This document shows, one piece after another, positions 43,056-53,296 of a DNA stretch of 64,000 nt (positions are counted from its first letter, which is position 1; each line of letters opens with the position of its first letter). Made by a program: the position numbers and the translations under genes. Location: assembly GCA_950295325.1 (NCBI GenBank), contig OX485807.1:41756440-41820439 (forward strand), written 5' to 3'. Under the pieces are notes generated by a model. It ran no database searches and was not told the DNA's origin. It saw only the letters and a list, made by a program, of their open reading frames with translations. The stretch comes from Polytrichum commune (Eukaryota > Streptophyta > Polytrichopsida > Polytrichales > Polytrichaceae).

Positions 43056-45482
43056 TGTGGGCAGTTGACATCTACATTCACCACCGAGAAGTAGGGGTCC
43101 TTTACTTAGACAAGATTAACTCTGCATGTGTAATGTACACTCTAACCTCCCTAATATCATGCTTGTGGAAAACCAAAGTGCATGTGATATTAAGGAGGTC
43201 TACAGTGTTAACATGGATGCATGATGATAGAGAATTAGTGTAGCATGTGACATTACGGAATAACACAAAGTCAACATTGCAATAATGACAATGATGACAA
43301 TGTGATGCGTGCGAGTGTGTGATGTGAATTCTTTTGGTGGATTATTTTAATGTCAACCCATGATATATGAGAAGGAAATGTGACAACAAGGAGGGAGATT
43401 TAAATTGCGCACATCCGTTCCCTAGGGTTTTGATATATTAAAGAGGGAGCGACATTACAAAGGTTGACATTATGGAGGTTAGGGTGTATGTGTTATCTTC
43501 TAACTTAGTAGAACTTTCTCTTATAGAATTGTGAGTAATTAATCTCATTGGGTATTACTAGATTAATTTGGGGTCATGGAAATAATTATAGTGTCAAATC
43601 ACCTTCAGAAGACATTCTCCATACCAAAAGACAACTACCCAATGTTTCTACTAGATGAATGGGACATACGTATGGTAGATCCAAGATGACCCCAAACTAC
43701 CAAATGATAGTGGAGAGGTACCCAAACCAAACGGAGTGGTTGGCGGTTCGATTCCTGGCCGTGAAATCGTCTCTCTACTTGACCGAAAAACTATCCAGGT
43801 GGTCAAACGCCTCATGTGTTTCAAGAAAAGAAAAGAAAACGACATACATATGCAATAATTTCATGGTAGTTGATAAAATTAAGTCCAACGTTCAATTGGA
43901 TTTTTATTCACTTGCTAAAAGGATGTAATACATGTAATCAAATGGATTTTTTCAAGTTTTCAAGTTCTTAAATTCTCATATAGAAAGAGGGCTCAAACAA
44001 TTGTAAAGTGATCAACATGGCAATCACCACTTGAGCAAAGGATCTATTTAGATTACAAATGTAAACTTATCCTCATACACACTAATACCTTGGACCTCCC
44101 TGATGATAAACAATGACATGAATCAACTGGGTCACTTAGCCCCAAGGTGAACCTTCAAAGGCCCAAATATCTCCATGTCCACCATGCATAACAAGTTTAT
44201 GTCCCGGTTGGTTAGTACTTGTTACTACATTGATTATCCCAAATAGTGCATATGGTACTAATTCTAGAAACAAACACTATTTTGCCAAGTCTCAAAATTA
44301 GCGAGGGCTGAACTTTTTATTAAGTGATACCAAATTCACGAATACTTGCTCATTTACCATGCATTTCTAAGATGCATGGTAAATGCAAATCGATGCATGT
44401 TCTAAGATGTTTATAGAGTGATCAAACAAAATTACATGCAAACGTGAATAGTGCTAGGATGAATAATGCTGGTAATTTCAGTGAATAATGTTGATATGCA
44501 TAGTATTTTTAGTGAATAGTGCCGAGGTGTCCAATGCTTTCAAGATCTTTTGGTGGCACTAATTTCATGGCGTAAAGAAATTTAGTATCACCTTCACTAA
44601 TTTCCCACTCTCACTCTTAGCCCTCCTACTAATTGGGATAATCAATGTAGTATAGAGTCTACTCTTAAAAGAGGATAGTAGCCTACATGCAAATGAGGCT
44701 CTTAATTCATGCTTGCTTTGTCGCGATCCAACGTTTATTTCTATCTATCTATCTATCTACAATAATACCTATTAATAATAATAATAAATAAATATTCGTT
44801 TTTATTCACAATTTCATTTATTTTCTCAAGATAGTACATTAGAAAATTGGCTAAGATAAGCAGACCTAGTTCTATTTCTTTTCTTAACGGAACACCTATA
44901 ATTGAGTAGTGTGTGATTAGGTATGGATCTAAGTACACACACCAATAAAACTTGCTTCATTCAAAAGAGAGAAAATTATGTGCTTAAAACTTGTAAAGTT
45001 CAATAGTCAACATATGATGTGGAGAGAATCTATATGATCATTTGAGAAGGAAGAGAACCCGCACCAAATGATAATGAATAAGATATTCACATGAGCTCCA
45101 TAATCATGACTCAGACAATGAACATGACCTTGCTATGGAATCCACTAAAGTGATTATTCCAATGAGTGCGTGTTATTATTTAGAGTTATGTAGTGCTATA
45201 ACTATTTAACGAGAATGTAACTTTTCACCAAGAGAAGTCATTTGTGTTCTATAATGTCCAACCAACCTACGAAACTTTCGTTAGTAAAAAATGAACTCTT
45301 GAGTAAAACGTTATTGCATTGTGGAATTCCAAGTAGTAAGACGCACTAATTGGGATAATTAGTGTAGTCATCCCTTACTAAGGTCTCGTGTTCAATATCC
45401 TAAGAAAAGTGGAGTCATCGGACACAATACCCATTTAGAGAAAGAGAGAGGGGGAGGGGGGGGGGGGGGTGCGGCTGCCACG
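43056..45482. other. Gene-free stretch upstream of LTD
   Basis: Includes the second L repeat (44370-44610), ATCT and AAT microsatellites (44739-44790), a reverse G copy (44880-45240) and a poly-G tract (45458-45469). A tRNA-like B-box (GGTTCGATTCC, about 43745) occurs without a cloverleaf. No gene seen. Confidence 0.5.
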
Positions 45483-45640
45483 TAAGCTCCTGAGAGCGCC
45501 ACGGTGGCAATTTCATGATTTCTTTTGTGGATTATCCAGATTATCCATTTGCCCGTCTTCTGGACTCACGAGTCCATCTCCGAAGGCTCAAAACGCTTCG
45601 TCGGATTGCAAACCCTGCCCCCGGCGACATCCAAATCTCT

Positions 45641-45647
45641 AGGGTTT
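45641..45647 (+). promoter_or_regulatory. Telo-box-like AGGGTTT upstream of LTD
   Basis: AGGGTTT lies 36 bp before the LTD start codon, in a setting (CTAGGGTTTC) common in 5' regions of plant housekeeping and plastid-protein genes. A function here is inferred only. Confidence 0.4.
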
Positions 45648-45682
45648 CACAAATCGCACATCGCCTCGCCGTGACAGGAGCC

Positions 45683-47990
45683 ATGGCGCTGCTGCAGACC
45701 TCGGCGCTGCTGGTTCCCGGGGCATCTCCTGCTGCGGCGGCACCTCGAGCCGCACTGCATTGCGGCAATTTGAGGACCGTGTTCGTGAACCGCAGAGTAG
45801 GCAGGGTTTCGCTTAGCCGGCAGCTGGGGACGCAGAATGGCTCTCGCGTGTCAGCGTGGTTCAAATTTGGCAGCAACGGAGTGGACTCTGAGAGCGCAGG
45901 GATTTACGGGAGCCAGAAGCGTGACGACTTCGACAGAGATGATGTGGAGCAGGTTTTGAATCTCCCTTTCCTTGCAACTTATTAGCAGTCGTTCGTGAGG
46001 TCTCTGAAATTGAAGAAACAGGTGGGTGCGATGTAATTCTGTGGGTCATTTTGGATTTATGTTTACAGTTGGCAGCATTCATCCTCTTCATAATGAATTT
46101 GTCGCTTGAGAATGCTTTTTTTTTTGCGATTCCTTCATCTGGCTCCCTGCGGATAGATTAAATTTGATGCGTTTAGCTCAGTTCTCGTTAGTTGGAGAAT
46201 TCTAAAACAACAATTTGTCTAAGTTTCTCCCTTATAAGTTATTACCTCGAGGCGCGCACTCAATGTAGAGGGTCAAAAGAACGGGAGTGCGTACTTTTGA
46301 CCCTCCTTTGTACATTTATAACTGATATGAAAATATTATGTACATGTTGAACCTTATGCAAATTCTATGTGGAAGAAATTTGTATCCATTATGTGTGGTC
46401 ATTTTGTTCTTCCATTATCCTTCAAAGGAGACATTTCAGCTCAAACCTTCACCCAAGTTTTGAAGGCCACTTTCATGCTATTTGGTTGAATTTTTGTCAG
46501 ATGCAAGTATTGCAAGTAATGAAATATTATCCAAAATCTTGGACCCTAAAATTGAGATTTCTCCATCTACATTAGGGCACCCCTGGGGCTATAAGCATTC
46601 ATCCACGAAGTCTGTAAAATTGAGGAAATGTGTGCTTTGCGATAATTCTGTATGGGAAAGTTTGAATTAACTATTTTTTTGGCAGCATTGATCCTTTATA
46701 ACGAATTGTCATCTGAGAAAGCTGTTTCCATTCCTTCATCTGGCTGCCTGCGGATTGATGAACTTGATGCATTCGGCTCACTTTTCATTAGTTGGAGATT
46801 GTGAGCACAACTGTTTCTTTAAGTGGCCACAGAATAGAATATGCTCCTTTGAGAGGTTCGCCACCTGAGTAGGTTGCCGTGAATACAATGCGGATGCTGA
46901 GCTACGCACACTGTCTCAGAGCTGAAACTCAAGGGGGTTGATTCCAAGATTGTTTGATGGGAATATGCTAGCTAACCAATCATAGGGCTCCACATCCTGG
47001 TTACCACTAACCAAGGCTGACCAATTTAACTGAGGAGCTAAGGTTGACCGGCCAAAGTTTTGAACATCATAATTATGTGGCCCACACCATTTGTGTTTCA
47101 TATAATTATAATAAAATAAAACTATTTATCTAAATTTGGACATTGAAAATGACATTTACTATGATTTTATTATTAAAAATATATGCTAATTTAGGACGAT
47201 GTGAGAAATAGTGTGGTCCACCTCGTAGCAGAATGGAGAAGAGATGGGGATAATAAAAGGGAGGCATTCAAGGGAAAAAATTGGGCTACTCATTTGTAAA
47301 AGTTAGCTAGCATTAGGGGTATGGATGAGTTAAGATTTCTTCACAAAACCAAGGCCCCAAAAGCTAGCTAACTTCTAGTTTGTCAAGTTTTATTTAAACC
47401 TCAATTATAACAAGGTGGTGCAGCCGTGAGATCTCATACATGTTAGCTACCTCACATGTTAGCTAATTCTCTTAACCGGGTAGTTTGGGCACAATATAAC
47501 TAATTTGAGTGGTTACTTACTCTAACCGGATCCTTAAGTGGGATTAAGTGTGGCTAGAGCCTAAGATGGAAGGTTTAGTGTATGAGCACTGGAATGTAAC
47601 AACATGACAGGAACCTACTACTTACAGGATTTTTTCTTAGGGCACTCATCAGGGTGAATAACCTAAAGGAATGATTTCGTCTCTTGCAAGTCTGAACTGA
47701 AGGAACTCATTGTGGTGTCATTTCCAACGCAGTACTTCAACTACATGGGCATGCTGGCTACTGAAGGCACGTATGACAAGATGAATCTGTTGCTGGATCA
47801 AGGTATTCACCCTGTGGACATCCTTCTGTTAATGGCTTCGTCTGAGGGAGATGACCCCAAGGTGGAGGAGCTTCTCAAAGCTGGAGCTCGAAGTGATGTG
47901 AAGAATTTAGATGGCAAGACTGCAGTTGATCTTGCAGCAAATGAGAGAATTCAGCAGCTGCTCTTGAGTAGCTCCAAAGCAAACGTTTGA
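45683..47990 (+). CDS. LTD: LTD, chloroplast ankyrin-domain LHCP-targeting protein
   Basis: Two exons, 45683-45952 and 47733-47990, with a phase-0 GT-AG intron of 1780 bp, give 175 residues, the length I recall for Arabidopsis LTD/GDC1. LTD is a stromal protein that takes light-harvesting chlorophyll proteins from the inner-envelope translocon to the chloroplast SRP for insertion into thylakoids. Residues 1 to about 55 form a Ser/Arg/Ala-rich transit peptide. The family signature follows: 'AWFKFG.NGVD' (59-68), 'GIYGSQKRDDFDRDDVEQ' (73-90), then 'YFNYMGMLA.EGTYDKM' (91-107). An ankyrin-like segment (about 120-170) has 'DPKVEELLKAGA'. The start at 45683 is preferred over an in-frame ATG at 45515 because the SecE gene in this window begins with the same MALLQ sequence. 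Convergent with the CAP gene. Confidence 0.95.
45985..46222 (+). repeat. Intron duplication in LTD, partner 46592-46825
   Basis: Within the LTD intron, about 235 bp ('gaagtctgtaaaattgagg', 'ttggcagcatt.atcct', 'ttccttcatctggct.cctgcgga', 'gttggaga') occurs twice in the same orientation, starting near 45985 and 46592. The copies are diverged. The first begins just after exon 1. Confidence 0.8.
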
Positions 47991-48853
47991 TTCCTGCTTA
48001 ACCTGTTTCTGGTAGTAGCTGGTCAGTAAATCAGGTGCTAGTTCATTCCATCAATCTTAGTAAATCTCAGAGAAACAACACATTGCCTTTTTTTCTCTAG
48101 AGCCTCGTTATCTGGTTGAATTGTAGTTTGCCTCTCAACAATTTTGCTATCTTGAAACATGTACATTAGTATGCATCTGGCACGGTGAATCCACCTTGAT
48201 CAGTGGAGTATCTGGTCTCAATATACGAATCTCCTTGAAATATGTGTGCCTTATGTGGTCACTTTATTGAATTGGACACACATGTTTGAGTCGTATATGG
48301 AAAGGGTTATTATTTTGAATGGACGCCAAAAAGACGCATGCTACAATGATATTGGACTATGTACTCAAAATATGTTCTATTATTCTAGGTTCAGTCGGTG
48401 AAGCAATTGGGAAGGTCTATGTGATCACTTAAGGAGAAAGAGCATAGGAGCTCAACTTGGCTATGCACTGACTGTCTTGATGCACAAAATGACTTTTGAT
48501 ATGTTGCACACATGGCTTTACATCTCACATTGTTGACATTACGAAGTGTAGAGAAGCACTAGGTTTATGGACCAGTGCTCCAGTGATTCAATGAAAGGAC
48601 TCAATGGCAACAAATGGTAAATCAACTTTATTTCGTCTGATAGAACACAAGGTTGCATTCATGCATGCAGATGCTATGAATGACTCGATGATCATAACCT
48701 CGACAGCATGACTCTTTATTAATATTGCCCTATATCTAAGTTACACGCGGCAATATGAGTCCACAGGAACACCATCGGCGGAAAATTATTGTAGTATGTT
48801 ATAATGTGATGTGGTGGCGGCTGCGGCCAATGGTTGTGCACCCAGCTGGTAAT
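47991..48853. other. Intergenic region between LTD and the CAP gene
   Basis: The 3' flanks of two convergent genes. A reverse-orientation family G fragment lies at about 48245-48470 ('gtggtcactttattgaattgg', 'ggtctatgtgatcactta'). No other gene seen. Confidence 0.55.
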
Positions 48854-49723
48854 CTAGGGAGCCTGGCCATTTGCATTCGCCGGTGGATAGTATTCACAGA
48901 CTGTGTAGGAAATGCCATTGCTGCTGCACTGCATGTTGTAGCAACCCGTGCTTAGTGTCTGTGCCGATACCATCTGTGAGTATTCGTGAGAGACACTTTC
49001 ACCCCGGCCTTCTCTGTGGTGGTGGTGTTCATCATCATCATCATCGCCACCGTCACCTCCCTCACCACCGTCGCCTCCCTCGCCTCCCTCGCCGTCGTCG
49101 TCACCGTCCCCACCGTCCCCGCCGTCACCTCCGTCACCACCCTCTTCGTCCCCACCGTCTCCACCATCTCCACCATCTCCACCGTCTCCACCGTCGCTGT
49201 ACTCACTGTGTTCCTCTTCCTCATGGTGATGGCGATGGTGATGGTGTTCCTCTTCCTCATGGTGATGGTGATGGTGACGGTGACGGTGTTCCTCTTCCTC
49301 ATGGTCACCTTCGCCATCCTTTCCCAATGTAACCTTGCCATGATCTCCATTGTCAGAACTAGCAAAGCCAGCTTGAGCCCAGTACCCGGTAGCGTCCTGG
49401 GGATTGGCCTGAAGGTTGGCAACACACCAGGAGTTCTGACCGTATAATTTGCCAGCCGATTTTGTGTTCATGCCCTCACTGGAACATGCGAGCAAGCTTG
49501 CACACTGTTGTTCTGCGGCAGATTTCGCGGTCTCAACGAGACTCTCGTTCCACACGAGACTTTTGACACCCGCGGCGGAGCGGACCTCATTGTGGGCGTC
49601 CAAGAAGGCTTGAGCTTCGACACTGAGCTGCACTTCATGAGCTCCAGCAGATCCAGGCCACTGCGCCATTACGGCACATACAACAACTGCCAAGTAAATT
49701 GCCAAATTCATGTTCCACGCCAT
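48854..49723 (-). CDS. Secreted CAP/PR-1-like protein with His/Asp/Gly-rich insert
   Basis: Single exon, 289 residues. The ATG at 49723 is the first after a TATA box and starts a signal peptide (1-28, hydrophobic core 7-20), so the product is probably secreted. Residues 38-125 match the first half of a CAP (SCP/PR-1) domain: 'FLDAHNEVR' (40-48) with the usual His44, then 'LVWNESLVETAKSAAEQQC' (56-74). The last 45 match the C-terminal half: 'SHEYSQMVSAQTLSTGC' (245-261) and 'TVCEYYPP' (274-281). Six cysteines (74, 80, 100, 261, 266, 276) fit plant PR-1. Between the halves lies an insert of about 115 residues: Glu/His-rich (140-171), then GGD repeats (178-230), then DEHHHH. The usual GEN Glu is Gln (GQN) and the WxxE Glu is absent. 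Role inferred: extracellular defence or metal/calcium binding. Confidence 0.9.
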   Translation of the reverse strand: MAWNMNLAIYLAVVVCAVMAQWPGSAGAHEVQLSVEAQAFLDAHNEVRSAAGVKSLVWNESLVETAKSAAEQQCASLLACSSEGMNTKSAGKLYGQNSWCVANLQANPQDATGYWAQAGFASSDNGDHGKVTLGKDGEGDHEEEEHRHRHHHHHHEEEEHHHHRHHHEEEEHSEYSDGGDGGDGGDGGDGGDEEGGDGGDGGDGGDGDDDGEGGEGGDGGEGGDGGDDDDDEHHHHREGRGESVSHEYSQMVSAQTLSTGCYNMQCSSNGISYTVCEYYPPANANGQAP

Positions 49724-49863
49724 GTAGACCGGGATCGATCGGGGATCGACCACAAAACTGCTGGGGAAATGATCACAGCTACCCAGCACCTAGCTGCACC
49801 ACTGCTGATCACTGGACTTGTGTTTCTGTGATCCTATGCTGCTGAAACTGGAGATGCAATGTC

Positions 49864-49871
49864 ATTATATA
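49864..49871 (-). promoter_or_regulatory. TATA box of the CAP gene
   Basis: TATATAAT on the minus strand, about 140 bp before the start codon at 49723. No ATG occurs in between, which supports that start. Confidence 0.6.
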
Positions 49872-50399
49872 GTATCAGGATAGTTCCTGAAAACAGGCAT
49901 CATCTTCATGAGCTCAGTACCTACTGATGTTGATATAACTTCCACCGGCCGTGAGGGTACATTACAGCTTCCCATCTCCTTCCAGTGAGAGACAGAAGAA
50001 GCAAAAGCAAGCAATCTATTCAAAAATTACAATACCATTGCTGTGATGCTATGTCAATGGTTGACATTTCTACACTAGCTTGGATCACGCTGTTGGATCT
50101 ACTGTATCCAGAATTCTTCCAAGTAGTGCAGTGCATTTATTCCAAGTATAGTGCATTCATTCCAAGTATACTGCATGACCTTTCCTGTTTGGGCTATCAT
50201 GCTCCCATCATGCTGCACCGATCTACACAGGTCAATTCTCGACTTTTCAGAAGAGGTGATGTGCTCTTTAGTGCTCATTAGGCATTGCATCTCCCTTGTT
50301 GCAAATCCACAGAAATGTCACGGCCTTCATCTAGAGCCAGAGCTGCTGGCATGACAGAGAGCCGTGGCTTGTACTCATGTCGGCACAATTCATGAGCAC

Positions 50400-50947
50400 C
50401 ACTGAATGGGGAGAATCGACCACTACACTAAATATGATATTTAGTGTTTGATTATATTTGATGTTGTTACCACCCTACCTTGCTCAACACTAATTTTCAA
50501 TTCCTTGACCATTAGTGTTAGAAGATATGCTAGAAGGTATGCTGAAATTCTCCTTTTATCATTGTTAATTTTTTTTCCCATATCTTTAATAACACTAAAT
50601 TCAAACACGTAACTTTCACATATTACCATAGTTGATGTTTAGTGTTCGAGTTTACATTTAATGTTACTTACTTTCATAGGGTTATTGACATTTAGTGTAT
50701 GCGTTCATATTTAGTGTATCAAACACTAAATATCATATTTAATGTAGTTATAGATTAACCGGTTGAGTTTGAGAAATAACTGGTTAGAGTTCAAGACTTC
50801 AAGAAAATTACCCATCATTTTATAGGAGTCTATGGAATATACCTCAAGTTAATCAAGGAAAAACCGAAATATGTCAACATGTAGCTGGTTGGGCTAGGAA
50901 ACAGTAAGATCTTGACCGATTATGTCCAATAATCTCCCTGGGCACTG
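50400..50947 (+). mobile_element. Family C hAT-like MITE with nested F
   Basis: Starts CACTGAATGGGGAGAA and ends TCTCCCTGGGCACTG. The flanks ATGAGCAC at 50392-50399 and 50948-50955 are a perfect 8-bp duplication. An F element (50422-50749) is inserted near the left end, and the C body resumes at 'agattaaccggttgag'. Confidence 0.9.
50422..50749 (+). mobile_element. Family F MITE nested in C
   Basis: TIRs of about 30 bp built on ACTAAATATGATATTTAGTG at the left and its complement at the right (CACTAAATATCATATTTAATG). Nearly identical to the copy at 24028, some 26 kb away, which suggests recent activity. Confidence 0.88.
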
Positions 50948-50955
50948 ATGAGCAC

Positions 50956-53296
50956 CACACATGGGCCTAAGTGGCTCTTGTTGTTGGTGGGCCCTGCTTT
51001 TTGGACATTGCTTTGACATGTCAGTTGTTGAGGTTGTATGGGGATCTTGCTAGCACGTAGTCATAATTGCCACGATTGAGTGGACTCGCATCTATGTTTG
51101 GAGCTTGGAGAAATTCTCTAGCAAATGGTTTAGGTGTTGAATTAGGATAACATGCATGGGCGATTCGGCAAAATGGGTAAAAATGTGGAGAGGAGAGGAA
51201 CCGTTTGGGTACTTGCTACACCTGGGTTGTAGAGGCTATCGGCCGCACCCCTACAACCCTAGCTTCCGCACAACCACTCCATGTCATGCTCAAGGTTCTA
51301 ATTTATGCTAGAAATCTTTATTTTTAGCCAAATGAAAAAGACTTTATTTCATTGACAATAAACACACAAGGTCTCTAGGACTAGTATAAGAGAGAGGGAT
51401 ACTTAGTTTGGTGCATGTGATGAAACCTTTACAACCCCAAGATGGATTGACAAGACCCCTAAGCATGATCAACAATTCAAACAACATAAAGAGCATTGAT
51501 ATTCCTAGTGTTTATAGCGGGGAGCGCAAAACTTGGTGGGTTTATCGCACAAGGCTAATCGGAATTAATGTAAACTATGTTTATGTAAATCTAGACTTAT
51601 TGATGAATTATGGACATAGTGAAATATTATTTGTGCACTCCTATGGGGGGACCCTATGATAGAAATGACACGTGAAAAATGAACATTTTCACATGGGGGA
51701 CCCTATGTAGAGGGAACACTTGACCATATTGTTTCTCAAAGTATATGAAATTGAAATTTTCATCATATTTTTCTAGTTTCTTCCTCCAAATAATTTGTTT
51801 TGAATGTGCAACTATGAAAAAAATACTCTTAGAGTACTTTAATTTTGTACAAAACTTTTGTCCATACTTAATTCCTTGTTAATGTGTGGAGGGCAACACA
51901 AAGGGCATAGGAGGAGCCTCATTTTCTCACCTGATTGCCCAGGGTGGGTCATTGCCTAGGTTTTGCTACCCTTTAGGGTTGGGCATTGTAACATTCTCTT
52001 TTCATATTGGCCAATAGATGACCCAAGTCCTAGAGATTGTTGTGGGAAACAGGTGGCACATGTTCCAACTCCTATAAGTTTCTTTTGTGCACAACAACCT
52101 CCATATTCTAGCAAAATCGCACATATTTTGCTACTATATCAAGATATTTGCGCATGATGCAACCCTCGACACAACAAAAACCCCGAAAAGTGAAGCCATT
52201 TTTGGCTTCTTACAGGGTTTAGGGGTTAATTAATCCTATCACGTGACAAACAAGGTGGGTCTAGTTGTAGGCTACTTGTTATATGCCATGTGAACCTATT
52301 GTGGGCATTTCCAACTCCACAAACAATTTTGGCCATTGGGTTGAATCAAGGAAGGATAAGCCACATAGGGCCCAAAGACTTTATATAATTACTACACAAC
52401 CAAGGTGATTTAAGCCCATTCTATGTAAATCAAAAATATTGCAGGTTATAATAGTGGTTTAAGCTGGCAAATTGATAGCCCAAGAAGTAATGTGACTGCC
52501 AATTCTACCGATTTACATACGCCGATGTGTGCAATTAGGCCGCCCCACGCTAATATATCCACATTCCACACTATTTTGAATATATGTTGCCACAAAATGA
52601 TTTTTCTGACTGTGGTCACTATGCGGATGAATAAAGGAAATTGTAAATTTTTATAATCTGAATTTGACCCAAGGTAATTTGCATGGGTGAAGAGGCAATC
52701 AATTTGCAAAGGCAACCCAATTGCACATATCAGTGTAGTGTTCTGTGCTCTTCATAAGCCCTTCTTATGCTGCGACTGTTCTGGGCGACAGAGCTGTCAT
52801 GTTGTAAAGTGAAACACCAGGTGCTGAAACAACTATCACTATAATCTACAATTGAAAACTCAAGAACGAGTAAATTGGTGTAAGCTCCAACAAGTACAAT
52901 TATAAGAGTCACAAGATCGATAACACTGTTGACACCTATTTTGAGTGGCCTGCATCAATTAAGACCCGAATAACACAAGTGATGCACATGTTCTCAACTG
53001 AATTTGCACTGTTGATAGCAAACCAAACATACTGACCATAAACCCACCTATCAGTGCATGTTTCACAAGTGTGCAGAATTGAACTGAGGTCAGCAAACAG
53101 TTGCACAAGATCGACTTGGGTTGCGTATCTCTGAAACCTCATGGAAAAGTCTTGGTTGCAATATATTGAGAATCTGTTTGGGCCACAATTGGAAACCTCA
53201 CAACAATGCAAGAATGTGGAAATTGTATTCTGGCATGGTACTGGTAAGACACACCTCTGTTGATAAAAATACACCTATCTGCAAAGAGTTGTTGAA
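50956..53296. other. Gene-free stretch downstream of STR9
   Basis: AT-rich. No transposon ends recognised. Short open frames on both strands have no recognisable domains. The part next to 53296 should include the 3' UTR of STR9. Confidence 0.45.

Noticed and set aside
43690-43790. Possible tRNA or SINE (B-box GGTTCGATTCC)
   Set aside because: No cloverleaf can be drawn and the A-box is weak. At most a degraded tRNA-derived fragment.
45515-45682. In-frame ATG giving LTD a 56-residue longer N-terminus
   Set aside because: The extension is not presequence-like, and the SecE presequence begins at the same MALLQ as the shorter LTD form.
48871-49447. Long plus-strand frames (153 codons) opposite the CAP gene
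   Set aside because: Shadows of the low-complexity insert. The minus-strand frame has the signal peptide, cysteines and CAP motifs.
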